This document shows, piece after piece, positions 1 to 8,923 of a DNA stretch of 64,000 bases. The notes below the pieces were generated by a model. It had not been told where the DNA came from. It did no database searches and saw only the letters and a program-made list of their open reading frames with translations. The DNA is taken from contig CAINOE010000105.1 of NCBI GenBank assembly GCA_903851415.1, positions 1 through 64,000 on the forward strand, read 5' to 3'. This DNA is from an uncultured Rhodopila sp. (GTDB taxonomy: Bacteria; Pseudomonadota; Alphaproteobacteria; Acetobacterales; Acetobacteraceae). How positions within the stretch are numbered: the stretch's first letter is position 1; each line of letters starts with the position of its first letter. A program made the position numbers and the translations under genes.

Positions 1-820
1 CGCCGGCCTTCAGCAGTGACGGGACGCGACGCATCCACTCCACGACGTCCAGAAATGCCGTGGTCAGCCAGCCATAACCGGCGCCGACAAGTCCCAGGAC
101 GGCACCGAGGGCGAAATGGAAAGGCAGCTGGGCCAGTGGCTGGTCCGAGGCGGTGCCGGCAGCGAACAGCGCCTGCTCGCCGAGCCCGAGGCGCATGATG
201 GCCATGGCGACCGACGCCGCGGCAAGCGCCGCCAGGACCTGACGCGGCACGAAATTCCTGGTCAGTTCCTCGAACACGAAGACGGTTCCGCCCAGCGGTG
301 CATTGAAGGCGACCGCAAGCCCAGCCCCGGCGCCCGCGGCTTCCACGGCGGGCCGGGTTTCCGGGTCGCTGACAATCAGCGCCGCCAGCGTGTCACCCAC
401 AACGGCGCCCATTTGCACAGTCGGTCCCTCCCGGCCAAGCGGCAGGCCTGCCCCGATAGCCAGCAGGCCGCCGAAGAACTTGACCGGAACGACGGCCAAA
501 CCAGCCGGTTGCGACTCGCCGCGCATCACCGCCTCGACGTGCTGCACGCCGCTGCCAGCGGCAATCGGGGCGAACCGGACGACAAGCCAGCGCGCCAGGA
601 TTACGGCAATGCCGGTGCCGATGACCACGGCGCAGGCGCCCTCGAGCGGCGTCGCGCGCGCTTGCTCGGTCAGCATTTCCCGCACGGAACTCAGCAATGT
701 CAACGCCGCCCTGAACATGGAACCGATCGCGCCGATGACAACACCGGTCAGGAGACTGGCAATAAAGAGCCGGAACAGATCGCCGAGGCGGTGTGGTGTC
801 CTACGAGGTGCTGTGGTCAA
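1..820 (-). CDS. ClC-family chloride channel / H+-Cl- antiporter (partial, 3' end outside window)
   Basis: Minus-strand frame open to the window edge, so the C-terminal part is missing. The translation carries ClC filter motifs: GSGVQ (the GSGIP position), then GLPLGREGPTVQMGA, which includes the gating glutamate of GREGP, then AFNAPLGGTVFVFEEL. The family moves Cl-, often against H+, across the inner membrane; E. coli ClcA supports extreme acid resistance. The likely start is a TTG (820-818) overlapping the fdhE stop codon, which suggests translational coupling to the formate dehydrogenase operon. Antiporter rather than passive channel is inferred; the proton glutamate cannot be assigned with certainty here. 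Confidence 0.88.
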   Translation of the reverse strand, partial: MTTAPRRTPHRLGDLFRLFIASLLTGVVIGAIGSMFRAALTLLSSVREMLTEQARATPLEGACAVVIGTGIAVILARWLVVRFAPIAAGSGVQHVEAVMRGESQPAGLAVVPVKFFGGLLAIGAGLPLGREGPTVQMGAVVGDTLAALIVSDPETRPAVEAAGAGAGLAVAFNAPLGGTVFVFEELTRNFVPRQVLAALAAASVAMAIMRLGLGEQALFAAGTASDQPLAQLPFHFALGAVLGLVGAGYGWLTTAFLDVVEWMRRVPSLLKAG

Positions 821-1734
821 TGAACCACCATCAACGGGTTGGGCGCCGCCCTGCGGATGCCCATGGCCTGCAGCCGGAGGTCGAGGCCAAGAGAGGCAAT
901 ATCATCCGCGACAGGATCGATCTCCGGGGCACGATCCTGGCGTAAATGCTTGATGTACCGATTGCAAACGGAACAGGTTTCGGCCGCGATGTCAATCGAC
1001 TGTTCCTCGAACGTCACGTATGAGATGCCCGCGGTGGAGGCACAGGACGTGCACCTGGCCCGCACGACGTGCCAAAGCGTTCCGCAGAGGGAACAGCAGC
1101 AGTAGCGCGTGCGGTTGGCGCCGGCCCAGCCGACAATCATGCTCGCAACGGGTCGGCTGCCACAGGCGGGACAATCACCATCACCGCCCGGCGCAAGGCT
1201 GCCGGCCGCCAGGCGTGATGCCAGGCGGGTCAAATGCACCTGCAGGGCCGCGGCCACGTAGAGACTCTCGCCAAGCCGGTCCGGCAGGTAAGTCCCGTCG
1301 AGCACGGCGCCGGCCAGTGCAAGGCGTTCCATGGCCGGCATTGCCGCCAGCCCTGCGCGCGCCTGTTCCGCCGCCGCCGGCGCATCCGCCATGGCGGCGC
1401 GCTGCGCGAACCAGGCGATGCGATCCGCCAGTCCGCCGGCCGACAGCAAGTCGTGAAGGCGCAACGCACCCGGGGCCTGCCGCGTCACCGTCGGCATCAT
1501 GGCCTGTGTCCGGTGCTGGACGTCCGCCAGATGCGACAGAAAGCGCAGATAAGGCGCCAGCGGCTGGTCCGCGGCGGCCAGCTCGGCAAAGCGCCGCGCC
1601 CTCGCGGCAAAGATCGTTGCCGGATGCGGAAGGCGGACGAAATCCGGCCGGGCGACGGTGCCGATCGGCGTGTGGTCCCGCGGCGGTCCATGCTTCTCGC
1701 GCCGTGGCGTCGCGTCGACCGGACCGTCAACCAC
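817..1734 (-). CDS. fdhE: Formate dehydrogenase accessory protein FdhE
   Basis: About 305 aa, close to the usual FdhE length. Four cysteine pairs in the C-terminal half (CPACGSRP, CCCSLCGTLWH, RCTSCAST, CSVCNRYIK) are the rubredoxin-like iron sites of FdhE. The protein is needed for activity of membrane-bound formate dehydrogenases after assembly. A longer frame runs to 1890, but I choose GTG at 1734 because it overlaps the stop of the upstream cytochrome b gene (1727) and leaves a normal-length N-terminus. The gene is fourth in the fdh operon and its stop overlaps the ClC start. Confidence 0.9.
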   Translation of the reverse strand: MVDGPVDATPRREKHGPPRDHTPIGTVARPDFVRLPHPATIFAARARRFAELAAADQPLAPYLRFLSHLADVQHRTQAMMPTVTRQAPGALRLHDLLSAGGLADRIAWFAQRAAMADAPAAAEQARAGLAAMPAMERLALAGAVLDGTYLPDRLGESLYVAAALQVHLTRLASRLAAGSLAPGGDGDCPACGSRPVASMIVGWAGANRTRYCCCSLCGTLWHVVRARCTSCASTAGISYVTFEEQSIDIAAETCSVCNRYIKHLRQDRAPEIDPVADDIASLGLDLRLQAMGIRRAAPNPLMVVH

Positions 1735-2416
1735 CGGCGGAGTCTCGGGTGCCAGCGCTGACGGGGCGGGAATCGGCTGCGCTGAGCAGCGTCTCGCGCA
1801 GCCACTTGCGGTGGTGCAGCCAGGCCCAGCCGCCGGTGACGCGGCCGTGCAGCATCGCACGCATCGTCCCCTTGATCCAGATGCCGGCATAGACGTGGAT
1901 GATGATAACGGTGATGACCACGACAGCCGCCACCGAATGGATCAGCAGCGCCGCGCGCTGTATCGGGATCGGCATCCATGCGCCGAGGTATTCCTGCCAC
2001 GCGACAAGGCCGGTGATCAGCAGCACCGGGATCAGCAGCGCCTGCGTCCAGTAGACGCCCTTCTGCCCGGCGTTGTACTTGCCGAGGTCGGGCAGCCCGT
2101 CGTGGCGGTTGGTCATTACGCGCCAGAACCGGAGCATCCAGCGAAGGTCGTCAAGGTTCCAGATATTGTATTGGAAGATCGGCCTCGTCAGCACGAAGAA
2201 CGACAGGGCCACAGCGATGCCCAGCCAGGGATGAATGGTCCGCGCGCTGGTTCCGCCGCCGAACAGCGCCGACAGGAAGAAGAAGCCGGGATGGTACATC
2301 GAAAGGCCACTCAGGGCGAGCAGGATGAACAGCACCGCCGTGACCCAGTGGTTGATCCGCTGGAGGCCATGATAGCGGCGGACGCTCAACGGCGCCTCGT
2401 TCGATGCGGACTCCAT
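1727..2416 (-). CDS. fdoI: Formate dehydrogenase cytochrome b subunit (gamma)
   Basis: 229 aa with an N-terminal RYHGLQRINHWVTAVLF segment and several hydrophobic helices, as in FdnI/FdoI b-type cytochromes. It anchors the enzyme in the inner membrane and passes electrons from the Fe-S subunit to quinone. Histidines suited to heme ligation occur in HHW-like and HSVAAVVVITVIIIHVY stretches. It starts at the last base of the upstream beta-subunit stop and overlaps fdhE by 8 bp. The choice of fdoI over fdnI as a symbol is arbitrary. Confidence 0.9.
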   Translation of the reverse strand: MESASNEAPLSVRRYHGLQRINHWVTAVLFILLALSGLSMYHPGFFFLSALFGGGTSARTIHPWLGIAVALSFFVLTRPIFQYNIWNLDDLRWMLRFWRVMTNRHDGLPDLGKYNAGQKGVYWTQALLIPVLLITGLVAWQEYLGAWMPIPIQRAALLIHSVAAVVVITVIIIHVYAGIWIKGTMRAMLHGRVTGGWAWLHHRKWLRETLLSAADSRPVSAGTRDSAGG

Positions 2417-3357
2417 CAGCCCCTCCTGTCAGATGGCCAGGTCTCGTCTTCCACCTGCCGTTTCAGGACCACGGCTTCCTCTTCCGCCGCGGCCGAAACC
2501 TCGTCCGGTCCGACTGTAATGTAGTGGAAAAAGCTGGCCACGATGCCCAGGCCCATCAGCGCCAGGCCGGCGACCTTCGCGCTGCCCTTCCAGAGACTGA
2601 CGAACGGGCTGATCCGCGGATCCGCCGGCAACCCGCCGTAACGTTCCGGCCGATCGGCATGCGGCAGGACGTACATGACGTGCGTGCCGCCAACGCCCGG
2701 TGGATCATACAGCGCGGCGTGTTCGAAGCCGCGCCATTTCAGGTCCTCGACCCGTTCGGCGGCATGCTCGACCATCGCCGCCTTGGTGCCGAAATTGATC
2801 GCCCCGGTCGGGCACGTTTTGGCGCAAGCGGGCTCGAGCCCGAGCGCGACGCGGTCGGAGCACAGCGTGCACTTATAGGCTTTGCGATCTTCCTTGCCGT
2901 AGCGGGGAATATCGAACGGACAGCCCTTGATGCAGTAGCCGCAGCCGATGCAGTTGGCTTCGTTGAAGTCTACAATGCCGTTGGCGTATTGCACGATAGC
3001 CCCGGGCGAGGGGCAGGCTTTCAGGCAGCCGGGATCGGCGCAGTGCATGCAGCCGTCCTTGCGGAACAGCCATTCCACATCGCCGGTTTTCGGGTCCTCG
3101 TATTCGTCGAACGTCATCAACGTCCAGGTTTCGGGACCCGGGTCCGGCGGATTCTGCAACGTGCCGGCATTGGTCCCGATCGGGCCGCGCAGGTTGTTCC
3201 ACTCCTCGCACGCCGACTGGCAGGCCTTGCAGCCCACGCATTTCGAGATGTCGATCAGCTTGGCCAGCACGGGCTCGTTGCCGGCCCGCGCATCGGGTGG
3301 AATGTCATCCGAGGCGGAGCGGCGGATGATGGCCAGCGACGGATAATCCGGCATCAC
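2416..3357 (-). CDS. fdoH: Formate dehydrogenase iron-sulfur subunit (beta)
   Basis: 313 aa ferredoxin-type protein with four cysteine clusters in order: CVGCKACQSACEEWN, CMHCADPGCLKACPSPG, CIGCGYCIKGCPFDIPRYG and CTLCSDRVAL followed by CAKTCPTGAI. These bind four [4Fe-4S] clusters that relay electrons from the catalytic subunit to the cytochrome b subunit. A C-terminal hydrophobic helix (GLALMGLGIVASFFHYIT) matches the membrane anchor of FdnH/FdoH. The start overlaps the alpha-subunit stop by 4 bp. Confidence 0.93.
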   Translation of the reverse strand: MMPDYPSLAIIRRSASDDIPPDARAGNEPVLAKLIDISKCVGCKACQSACEEWNNLRGPIGTNAGTLQNPPDPGPETWTLMTFDEYEDPKTGDVEWLFRKDGCMHCADPGCLKACPSPGAIVQYANGIVDFNEANCIGCGYCIKGCPFDIPRYGKEDRKAYKCTLCSDRVALGLEPACAKTCPTGAINFGTKAAMVEHAAERVEDLKWRGFEHAALYDPPGVGGTHVMYVLPHADRPERYGGLPADPRISPFVSLWKGSAKVAGLALMGLGIVASFFHYITVGPDEVSAAAEEEAVVLKRQVEDETWPSDRRG

Positions 3358-6300
3358 GCCACCTCCGCGGCCGGCGGCGTGGTCGGCTCAATATTCACCA
3401 GCCACGCCTTGTAGGCAGGTGTCTGCGTATCGGCGTCGCCAACCACAGGCGTCAGTGCATTCGCGCTCCAGCCCTTCCTGGTCAGGCCGGTGAAGCCCCA
3501 GTGGTTCAGCAGACCAACGACGTGCACCGGAGTGCCGTCGCAGATCAGCGGCCGGACCCGTTTGGTCACCACGGCCTTGGCCTTTATCTCCCCGCGTTTG
3601 CTCCAGACACGCACCCAGCCGCCGTTGGCGATTCCCTTCTCGCGCGCCAGGTGCTCGCCGATCTCAATATATTGCTGCGGCTGCAGGATGGCATTGATGT
3701 GGGAATGTATCGTCCAGAAGTTGAAATGCTCCGTCGTCCTGTAGCTCGTCGCCACACATGGAAAGGCGGCTGACGTGCCCAGGGCGGCGAGGTCGTCCTT
3801 GAAGATGCGCGCAGCCGGATTACCCTTGATGTCGGGCGACAACAGATTTACGCGCGGCGTCTCGAACGGTTCGTAATGCACCGGAAACGGCCCGTCGCGC
3901 ATCAGCGCGCGAACGAACAGCCGCGCGCTGCCTTCCTCGTTCATGATGAAGGGGCCGATGCCAGCGTCCGGGGGCGCCGTCAGCGGATAGTCGGGCGCGT
4001 CGTAACCGGTCCATATGCGGCCGTTCCACCAGACCAGCTTGTTCGCCTCGTTCCACGGATTGCCCTTTGGATTGGCCGAGGCGCGATTGTACAGAATGCG
4101 GCGATTGGCCGGCCAGGCCCATGCCCAGTGCGGCGCTATCCCGCGGTCGTTCGGGTCGGTCGCGTCACGGCGGGCCATCATGTTGCCGTTCTCCGTGAAG
4201 CAGCCGGAATAAAGCCAGCAGCCGCAAGACGTGGAGCCGTCGTCCTTCAGTTGCGTGTACGTGTCGAGCTGCTGCCCCGCCCGGATAACCGCGCCGGTTT
4301 GCCGGTCACGGATGTCCCGCAGCGCCTGGCCGTTGATTTCGCGCGCAACCTCCTCCGGCCGTGGCGAGGCTGGATCGTCATAGCCCCAGTTCAGGTCCAG
4401 GATCGGGTTCGGGAAGGCGCCGCCTTCCTTCCGGTAAAGGTCCCGCAGCCGCAGGAAGATGCCGGCCATGATGTCGATGTCCAGGCGCGTCTCGAACGGC
4501 GGCTTCTGCGCCGGCCAGTGCCATTGCAGCCAACGGCACGAGTCGGTCAGCGAGCCTTCGTCCTCGGCGAAACATGTCGTCGGCAGCTCGAACACTTCCG
4601 TCTGTATCGATGCCGGATCCGTATCGTTGTAGACGCCGTGATTCTCCCAGAACCGGGCGGTCTCGATTTGCAGCGGGTTCATGACGACCAGGAACTTCAG
4701 CTTGCCCAGAACCTCCCGCATCTTGGTCTGGTTCGGGAACGACATCAACATGTTGAAGCCCTGCGCGATGTAGCCGGTCATCTTGCCCTGGCTGGCAAGC
4801 TCCATCGCCATCATGATGTCGTAGACCGGCAGGTCGCGCTTCGGCAGGTAGTCGTAGGCGAAATCATTCGCCGCCGCCGCCGCGTCGCCATAGGTCGCCT
4901 TCAGCAAGCTGATGAAGCAATTGCGATAGCCTTGCATCGGGCTGACCTGTCCCGGCCGCAGGGGCTTGTACTGGTAGCGCGACAGATAGCCGGCCAGGTC
5001 CGTGTCGCCATCCATCGGCAGGTCGAGATAGCCGGGCAAATACTCGCTCAGCAGCCCGAGGTCCGTCAGGCCCTGGATGTTGGAGTGTCCGCGCAGCGCG
5101 TTGATGCCGCCGCCGGGCAGGCCCATGTTGCCCAGCAGCGTCTGGATCACGCACATGCCGCGGATGTTCTGCGAACCGCTGCTGTGCTGCGTCCAGCCGA
5201 GCGCGTAGAGCGACGTCATGACTTTGTCGATCGCCGCGGTTTCGGCGATCATGTCGCAGACCTTCAGGAACTTGTCGCGCGGCGAACCGCAGATGCGCTC
5301 CACCATCTCCGGCGTGTAGGGCGCGACGTGCTTCCGCAGAAGCTGCATGACGCAGCGCGGATGCTGCAACGTTTCGTCCACCACGGCGTAGCCGTCGGGC
5401 CCGATCTCATATTCCCAGGTGGATGTGTCATACGCCCGGTTCGCCGCGTCATAGCCGGTGAACAGGCCTGCGTGGAAGTCGAAGCCCTCGCGCACCAGGT
5501 AGCCGGCGTTGGAATAGGCGCCGACGTACTCGTGCTGGATACTGTCGTTCTCCAACAGGTAGCGCGCCACGCCATTCAGGAAGGCGATGTCGGTGCCCGG
5601 ACGGATCGGGCAGTAGAAATCAGCCACCGCCGCCGTCCGGGTGAAGCGGGGATCCACGACGACAAGCCGCGCCCGGTTTTCCGCTTTCGCCTCAACCACC
5701 CATTTGAAGCCGCACGGATGCGCCTCGGCGGGATTGCCGCCCATCACCAGGATCAGGTTTGCGTTCTTGATGTCCATCCACGTGTTGGTCATCGCACCGT
5801 GGCCGAACGACGGGGCCAGTGCGGCCACCGAAGGGGCGTGGCAGATCCTGGCCTGGTTGTCGAACACAACGGCACCCATGCTGCGTACGACCTTGTTCGT
5901 AACGTAGCCGGTTTCGTTCGTCGAAGCCGAGGCGGCAAGGAACCCGGTGGTGAGCCACCGGTTGACGGTCTGGCCCGCCTGATTTTTCGCGATGAAGTGC
6001 CGGTCGCGGTCATCCTTCAGCAGCCGCGCGATGCGGTCCAGCGTCCAGTCCCAGGACTTGCGCTCCCACGTGCTCGATCCGGGCGCGCGATACAGTGGAT
6101 ACTTCGTCCGGCTATCGGAATGCACGAAGTCCAGCAGCGCCGAGCCCTTCGGACACAGCGTCCCGCGGCTCACCGGATGGTCAGGATCGCCCTCTACATG
6201 AATGAGCGACGGACGGGCATTCTTGGCGCCGTCGCCTTCGGAATACATCAGCAGCCCGCAAGAAACCGAGCAATACGGACAGTTGCTGCGCGTCTCCTTC

Positions 6301-6440
6301 GCCCTGGCGATCTTGAACGGCCTGACGACCTCGGCAACGGCATCCTGCAGCGCGCCGAAGCCCAGAGCGGACAGCGTCGACACGGCGACCGTGGCCGCGG
6401 CGCTTTGCAGCATCCGCCGGCGCGTTATTGGAACATTCAT
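3354..6440 (-). CDS. fdoG: Formate dehydrogenase catalytic subunit (alpha), cysteine form
   Basis: Molybdopterin-dependent formate dehydrogenase of the FdnG/FdoG type, ~1028 aa, oxidising formate on the periplasmic side. The N-terminus has a Tat signal (ITRRRMLQSAAATVAV), followed by the [4Fe-4S] motif CPYCSVSC and LCPKGSA. At the position of selenocysteine in E. coli FdnG there is cysteine (RICHAPSVAALAPS, about residue 200), so no Sec insertion is needed. The frame extends to 6545, but ATG 6440 is preferred: GGAG lies about 11 nt upstream and the Tat motif then sits at the N-terminus. First gene of a five-gene operon. Confidence 0.94.
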   Translation of the reverse strand: MNVPITRRRMLQSAAATVAVSTLSALGFGALQDAVAEVVRPFKIARAKETRSNCPYCSVSCGLLMYSEGDGAKNARPSLIHVEGDPDHPVSRGTLCPKGSALLDFVHSDSRTKYPLYRAPGSSTWERKSWDWTLDRIARLLKDDRDRHFIAKNQAGQTVNRWLTTGFLAASASTNETGYVTNKVVRSMGAVVFDNQARICHAPSVAALAPSFGHGAMTNTWMDIKNANLILVMGGNPAEAHPCGFKWVVEAKAENRARLVVVDPRFTRTAAVADFYCPIRPGTDIAFLNGVARYLLENDSIQHEYVGAYSNAGYLVREGFDFHAGLFTGYDAANRAYDTSTWEYEIGPDGYAVVDETLQHPRCVMQLLRKHVAPYTPEMVERICGSPRDKFLKVCDMIAETAAIDKVMTSLYALGWTQHSSGSQNIRGMCVIQTLLGNMGLPGGGINALRGHSNIQGLTDLGLLSEYLPGYLDLPMDGDTDLAGYLSRYQYKPLRPGQVSPMQGYRNCFISLLKATYGDAAAAANDFAYDYLPKRDLPVYDIMMAMELASQGKMTGYIAQGFNMLMSFPNQTKMREVLGKLKFLVVMNPLQIETARFWENHGVYNDTDPASIQTEVFELPTTCFAEDEGSLTDSCRWLQWHWPAQKPPFETRLDIDIMAGIFLRLRDLYRKEGGAFPNPILDLNWGYDDPASPRPEEVAREINGQALRDIRDRQTGAVIRAGQQLDTYTQLKDDGSTSCGCWLYSGCFTENGNMMARRDATDPNDRGIAPHWAWAWPANRRILYNRASANPKGNPWNEANKLVWWNGRIWTGYDAPDYPLTAPPDAGIGPFIMNEEGSARLFVRALMRDGPFPVHYEPFETPRVNLLSPDIKGNPAARIFKDDLAALGTSAAFPCVATSYRTTEHFNFWTIHSHINAILQPQQYIEIGEHLAREKGIANGGWVRVWSKRGEIKAKAVVTKRVRPLICDGTPVHVVGLLNHWGFTGLTRKGWSANALTPVVGDADTQTPAYKAWLVNIEPTTPPAAEVA

Positions 6441-6514
6441 CCCGGCTGATCTCCGCGGGCGCAACGCCGCGCCGAAGTGTCGCTGGACCCAAGCTATGCA
6501 TTCCAGGGGATAGG

Positions 6515-6529
6515 TGGCCAAATTGAGCG
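6515..6529. promoter_or_regulatory. Degenerate dyad, putative operator (fdh / VIT divergent promoters)
   Basis: TGGCCAAATTGAGCG fits the pattern TGCTCA-N3-TGAGCA in 12 or fewer positions; the right half TGAGCG is good and the left half is weak. It lies about 82 bp upstream of the fdh alpha start and 16 bp before the VIT start. Assigned only because better copies recur at nearby promoters. Confidence 0.35.
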
Positions 6530-6544
6530 CAGTCAGGCGTGACA

Positions 6545-7249
6545 ATGGATCGTGCGACTCTTAACTTGCGCCCAATGAACCTTCTGAGAAGCCTTCGGAC
6601 CTCCTTGCACGCCTCGATCGGCGATATCGTTTTCGGCATGGAAGACGGGACCGTGTCGATCTTCGGTCTCGTCTTCGGGGTCGCGCTCAGCAGTCCTGAC
6701 AGCAGTGCCGCGTTGCTCGCCGGCGCCACGGGGGCGGCGGCGGCGGCTGTCTCAATGATGGCAGGCAGCTATCTGGATGCGGAGTCCCAACGGGACCTCG
6801 CCCGCGCCCGCACGCCGGCGATGGCGGCACAACAGGATGCGGCGGCGATCGGACGCATCGGCGAACGCCTGCGTGCAGCCGGCATCCCGGCTGCACAGGC
6901 GGATGCACTACGCACCGCATTCGATGCCATTCCCGGGTCGGTGGCAGCCTGCCGGGCAGAGTTCGGGCCCGGCAGCCAGGTCGCCGATGCCAGTCCGCTG
7001 GCGCATGCACTCTGGATGTTTGTATCGGACTTGTTTGCCGGCGCGGTCCCGGTGCTGCCGTTCGCCTTCCTGCCGCTTGCCGAGGCACGGATCGCCTCGC
7101 TGATCGTGACAACCGTCCTGCTGATTGCTCTCGGGATCGGACGTGGTTTGGTCGCGGGACGTGCCGTCCTGCGGACCACGCTGGAGACGCTGTTCGTGGC
7201 GGCAGCCGCGGCCGGGGCGGGCGTGTTGATTGGCCGCATGCTCAGTTGA
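6545..7249 (+). CDS. VIT1/CCC1-family membrane protein
   Basis: About 234 aa. The N-terminal SIGDIVFGMEDGTVSIFGLV matches the first helix of VIT1/CCC1 family proteins, known for iron or manganese transport in plants and fungi. Further hydrophobic segments follow (VSMMAGSYLDAESQRDL; ALWMFVSDLFAGAVPVLPFAFLPL; SLIVTTVLLIALGIGRGLV). ATG 6545 has AGG 7 nt upstream; GTG 6539 and ATG 6575 are alternatives. Divergent from the formate dehydrogenase operon. Substrate unknown. Confidence 0.75.
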   Translation: MDRATLNLRPMNLLRSLRTSLHASIGDIVFGMEDGTVSIFGLVFGVALSSPDSSAALLAGATGAAAAAVSMMAGSYLDAESQRDLARARTPAMAAQQDAAAIGRIGERLRAAGIPAAQADALRTAFDAIPGSVAACRAEFGPGSQVADASPLAHALWMFVSDLFAGAVPVLPFAFLPLAEARIASLIVTTVLLIALGIGRGLVAGRAVLRTTLETLFVAAAAAGAGVLIGRMLS

Positions 7250-7366
7250 AGGCTCAAAACGGACACGTCCTGTGTTGGCGCGTCCGTCTCCCAAGGCGTA
7301 AGCCAAGTGCAACGTCACGCGTGTTGACCAGCCCGATCGACACGGATGTAGTTCTTTTTCGCCAGG

Positions 7367-7927
7367 GTGCTTAATGGGCAGGTTGCTTGGGCCAGGGATT
7401 GGCATGCTGCAAATGCGGTTGTCCGGGTTTTTCATTGCACCGACACGGTGGCGCAGGTGACGGCAACCACGTCGGATCAAAATACGGGGACCGAGCGCGT
7501 GGACGCGCCGGTGCCACATGCTCCTGCCGAGATGGGCTTTCGCTACCACTTCTATGACTTCCTGACGGAGAGTCTGATCGACCTGTCGCAGGTGTTTAAT
7601 GGCGACCTCCACCAAATGCTGATCCTGGCCGTGCTCGGCCGCATGCATATCGGTGCGCGGATCAGTGGCGCCTGGGAGCCCCCCGCCCCACCGCCCTCCA
7701 TGAGCGCCTCGCGCCTCTCGGACCTGACGGCGATCCCACGCCAAACGGTGCGGCGCAAGCTGCTGGACATGAAGGCAAAAGGCTGGCTGGTCCAGGACGA
7801 TCGGCAGGAATGGCGGTTGGCGATGCAGGACAGGATGTCAAACGCGCATCGATTTCTTGCTGATATCGATGCGCGTGGGATCGACCGGGCGATCAGGTTG
7901 GCTCGGCTGTTTCACGGCGCCGGCTGA
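7367..7927 (+). CDS. Winged helix-turn-helix regulator, paralogue A
   Basis: Up to 186 aa; the GTG 7367 start is the longest option and conserved sequence only begins near RYHFYDFLTESLIDLSQVFN. A C-terminal winged helix is visible: SASRLSDLTAIPRQTVRRKL, then LLDMKAKGWLVQDDRQEWRLA. The N-terminal part (residues ~60-100) matches that of the convergent gene at 7838-8398 and is of unknown function. The last 90 bp overlap that gene's 3' end on the opposite strand. Predicted DNA-binding protein; candidate binder of the nearby TGCTCA-N3-TGAGCA dyads (inference). Confidence 0.7.
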   Translation: MLNGQVAWARDWHAANAVVRVFHCTDTVAQVTATTSDQNTGTERVDAPVPHAPAEMGFRYHFYDFLTESLIDLSQVFNGDLHQMLILAVLGRMHIGARISGAWEPPAPPPSMSASRLSDLTAIPRQTVRRKLLDMKAKGWLVQDDRQEWRLAMQDRMSNAHRFLADIDARGIDRAIRLARLFHGAG

Positions 7928-8398
7928 CTGCTCCAGTCGTTCCTTGTAGGCGGACGCGAGCTGCACGCCGCGCCGGATGCCGCGCACGTCGAGCCCCGCG
8001 AGGTCGCGTTGTGCGGCCGCCCGGCCGTCGTCGGGAACGACGACGCGCCAGCTTTTCGTTTCATCCTGCTCAATCCAACCACGCGCGTGCAGGGAGGCCA
8101 GTTTGCGGCGCACTGTCTGGCGCGGAATAAGGGTGATATCGGCGATGCGTGAGGCGGCAATGGACTTGGTGATTTTTGAGAAATCGGTGCCATGCCTGGT
8201 TCTCGCCTGCATGACAACCTGGCCGACCACGGCCAGGACGAGCGCCTCCTGCAGGTCACCGTCAAACGTGCGGGACACATCAATAAGGTGATCTGTTACA
8301 AATTCGACCAGATGATAGCGGAAATACAGCGCATCGCTGGACAGATCCGGCAGCGCATGCTCGTCGGCGTCGTCCGCTCGCGGCAATCTCTTTAACAT
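7838..8398 (-). CDS. Winged helix-turn-helix regulator, paralogue B
   Basis: About 186 aa from ATG 8398, which follows a G-rich stretch able to pair with 16S rRNA; an upstream in-frame start at 8428 is less likely. Clear paralogue of the converging gene: YFRYHLVEFVTDHLIDVSRT in the N-terminal half and AASRIADITLIPRQTVRRKL plus ASLHARGWIEQDETKSWRVV in the winged helix. A basic tail (DISKKSMRV) is encoded in the overlap region. A perfect dyad, TGCTCATTTTGAGCA, lies about 160 bp upstream, consistent with autoregulation (inference). Confidence 0.72.
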   Translation of the reverse strand: MLKRLPRADDADEHALPDLSSDALYFRYHLVEFVTDHLIDVSRTFDGDLQEALVLAVVGQVVMQARTRHGTDFSKITKSIAASRIADITLIPRQTVRRKLASLHARGWIEQDETKSWRVVVPDDGRAAAQRDLAGLDVRGIRRGVQLASAYKERLEQSAGAVKQPSQPDRPVDPTRIDISKKSMRV

Positions 8399-8554
8399 TG
8401 GACCCCCCCGGCATCCAAGGTTGCGCATTAGCTTAAGGCCGAGACTCGGCCGAAGTGGCCGATCCTAATTCCCATATCAGCTACTCACATGAATGAATCC
8501 TAACAGTGTCTTCCGGCGTAGACAACCTGTCTCCGCCGCCATCTGCTCACTCGG

Positions 8555-8569
8555 TGCTCATTTTGAGCA
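8555..8569. promoter_or_regulatory. Perfect 15-bp dyad TGCTCATTTTGAGCA
   Basis: Six-base arms TGCTCA/TGAGCA with a 3-bp spacer. Identical to the copy at 16222. Located 157-171 bp upstream of the winged-helix paralogue B start. Putative operator. Confidence 0.6.
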
Positions 8570-8879
8570 GCCAGACCGGTGCTCATCGGTTCTATGCAGC
8601 CGTCGCACCGCCTTAGGTGGTCCCCCCGCCACGGCTACCAACAGGGCTGATCCGGCCTTGCAGCCGAGTGAGGTCAGACCGGCCCGCAAACGCTTCGTTA
8701 GACACACCTTCTCCGTCAACGCCACAACCGGGAGTGGACCGGCAGACATTCCGGTAAGCCCAGGGCGAGCAGACAGACTGCCGTCACCTCGCTGCGGAAC
8801 GGCCGCAGCGCCGACGATCATGGTCCTTCGTTTTGGCTCAATATAAAGTCAGGTTGTGCGGGAGGCACAACACCTTCGG

Positions 8880-8894
8880 TGCTCGTCTTGAGCA
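8880..8894. promoter_or_regulatory. Dyad TGCTCGTCTTGAGCA, putative operator
   Basis: One arm mismatch to the consensus. First of a pair upstream of the 9027 membrane protein gene. Confidence 0.55.
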
Positions 8895-8908
8895 GGTGTG
8901 CCGGACGC

Positions 8909-8923
8909 TGCTCAGTTTGAGCG
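8909..8923. promoter_or_regulatory. Dyad TGCTCAGTTTGAGCG, putative operator
   Basis: One arm mismatch to the consensus. Its centre is 29 bp from that of the previous dyad, near three helical turns, so both could be bound on about the same DNA face. About 105-120 bp upstream of the 9027 gene. Confidence 0.55.

Noticed and set aside
5790..5900. Selenocysteine codon in the formate dehydrogenase alpha subunit
   Set aside because: The catalytic position is encoded as cysteine in RICHAPS; there is no in-frame TGA.
3876..6449. Very long plus-strand ORF opposite the formate dehydrogenase alpha gene
   Set aside because: It is a shadow of a GC-rich gene: arginine/valine-rich with no domain, opposite a clear catalytic subunit.
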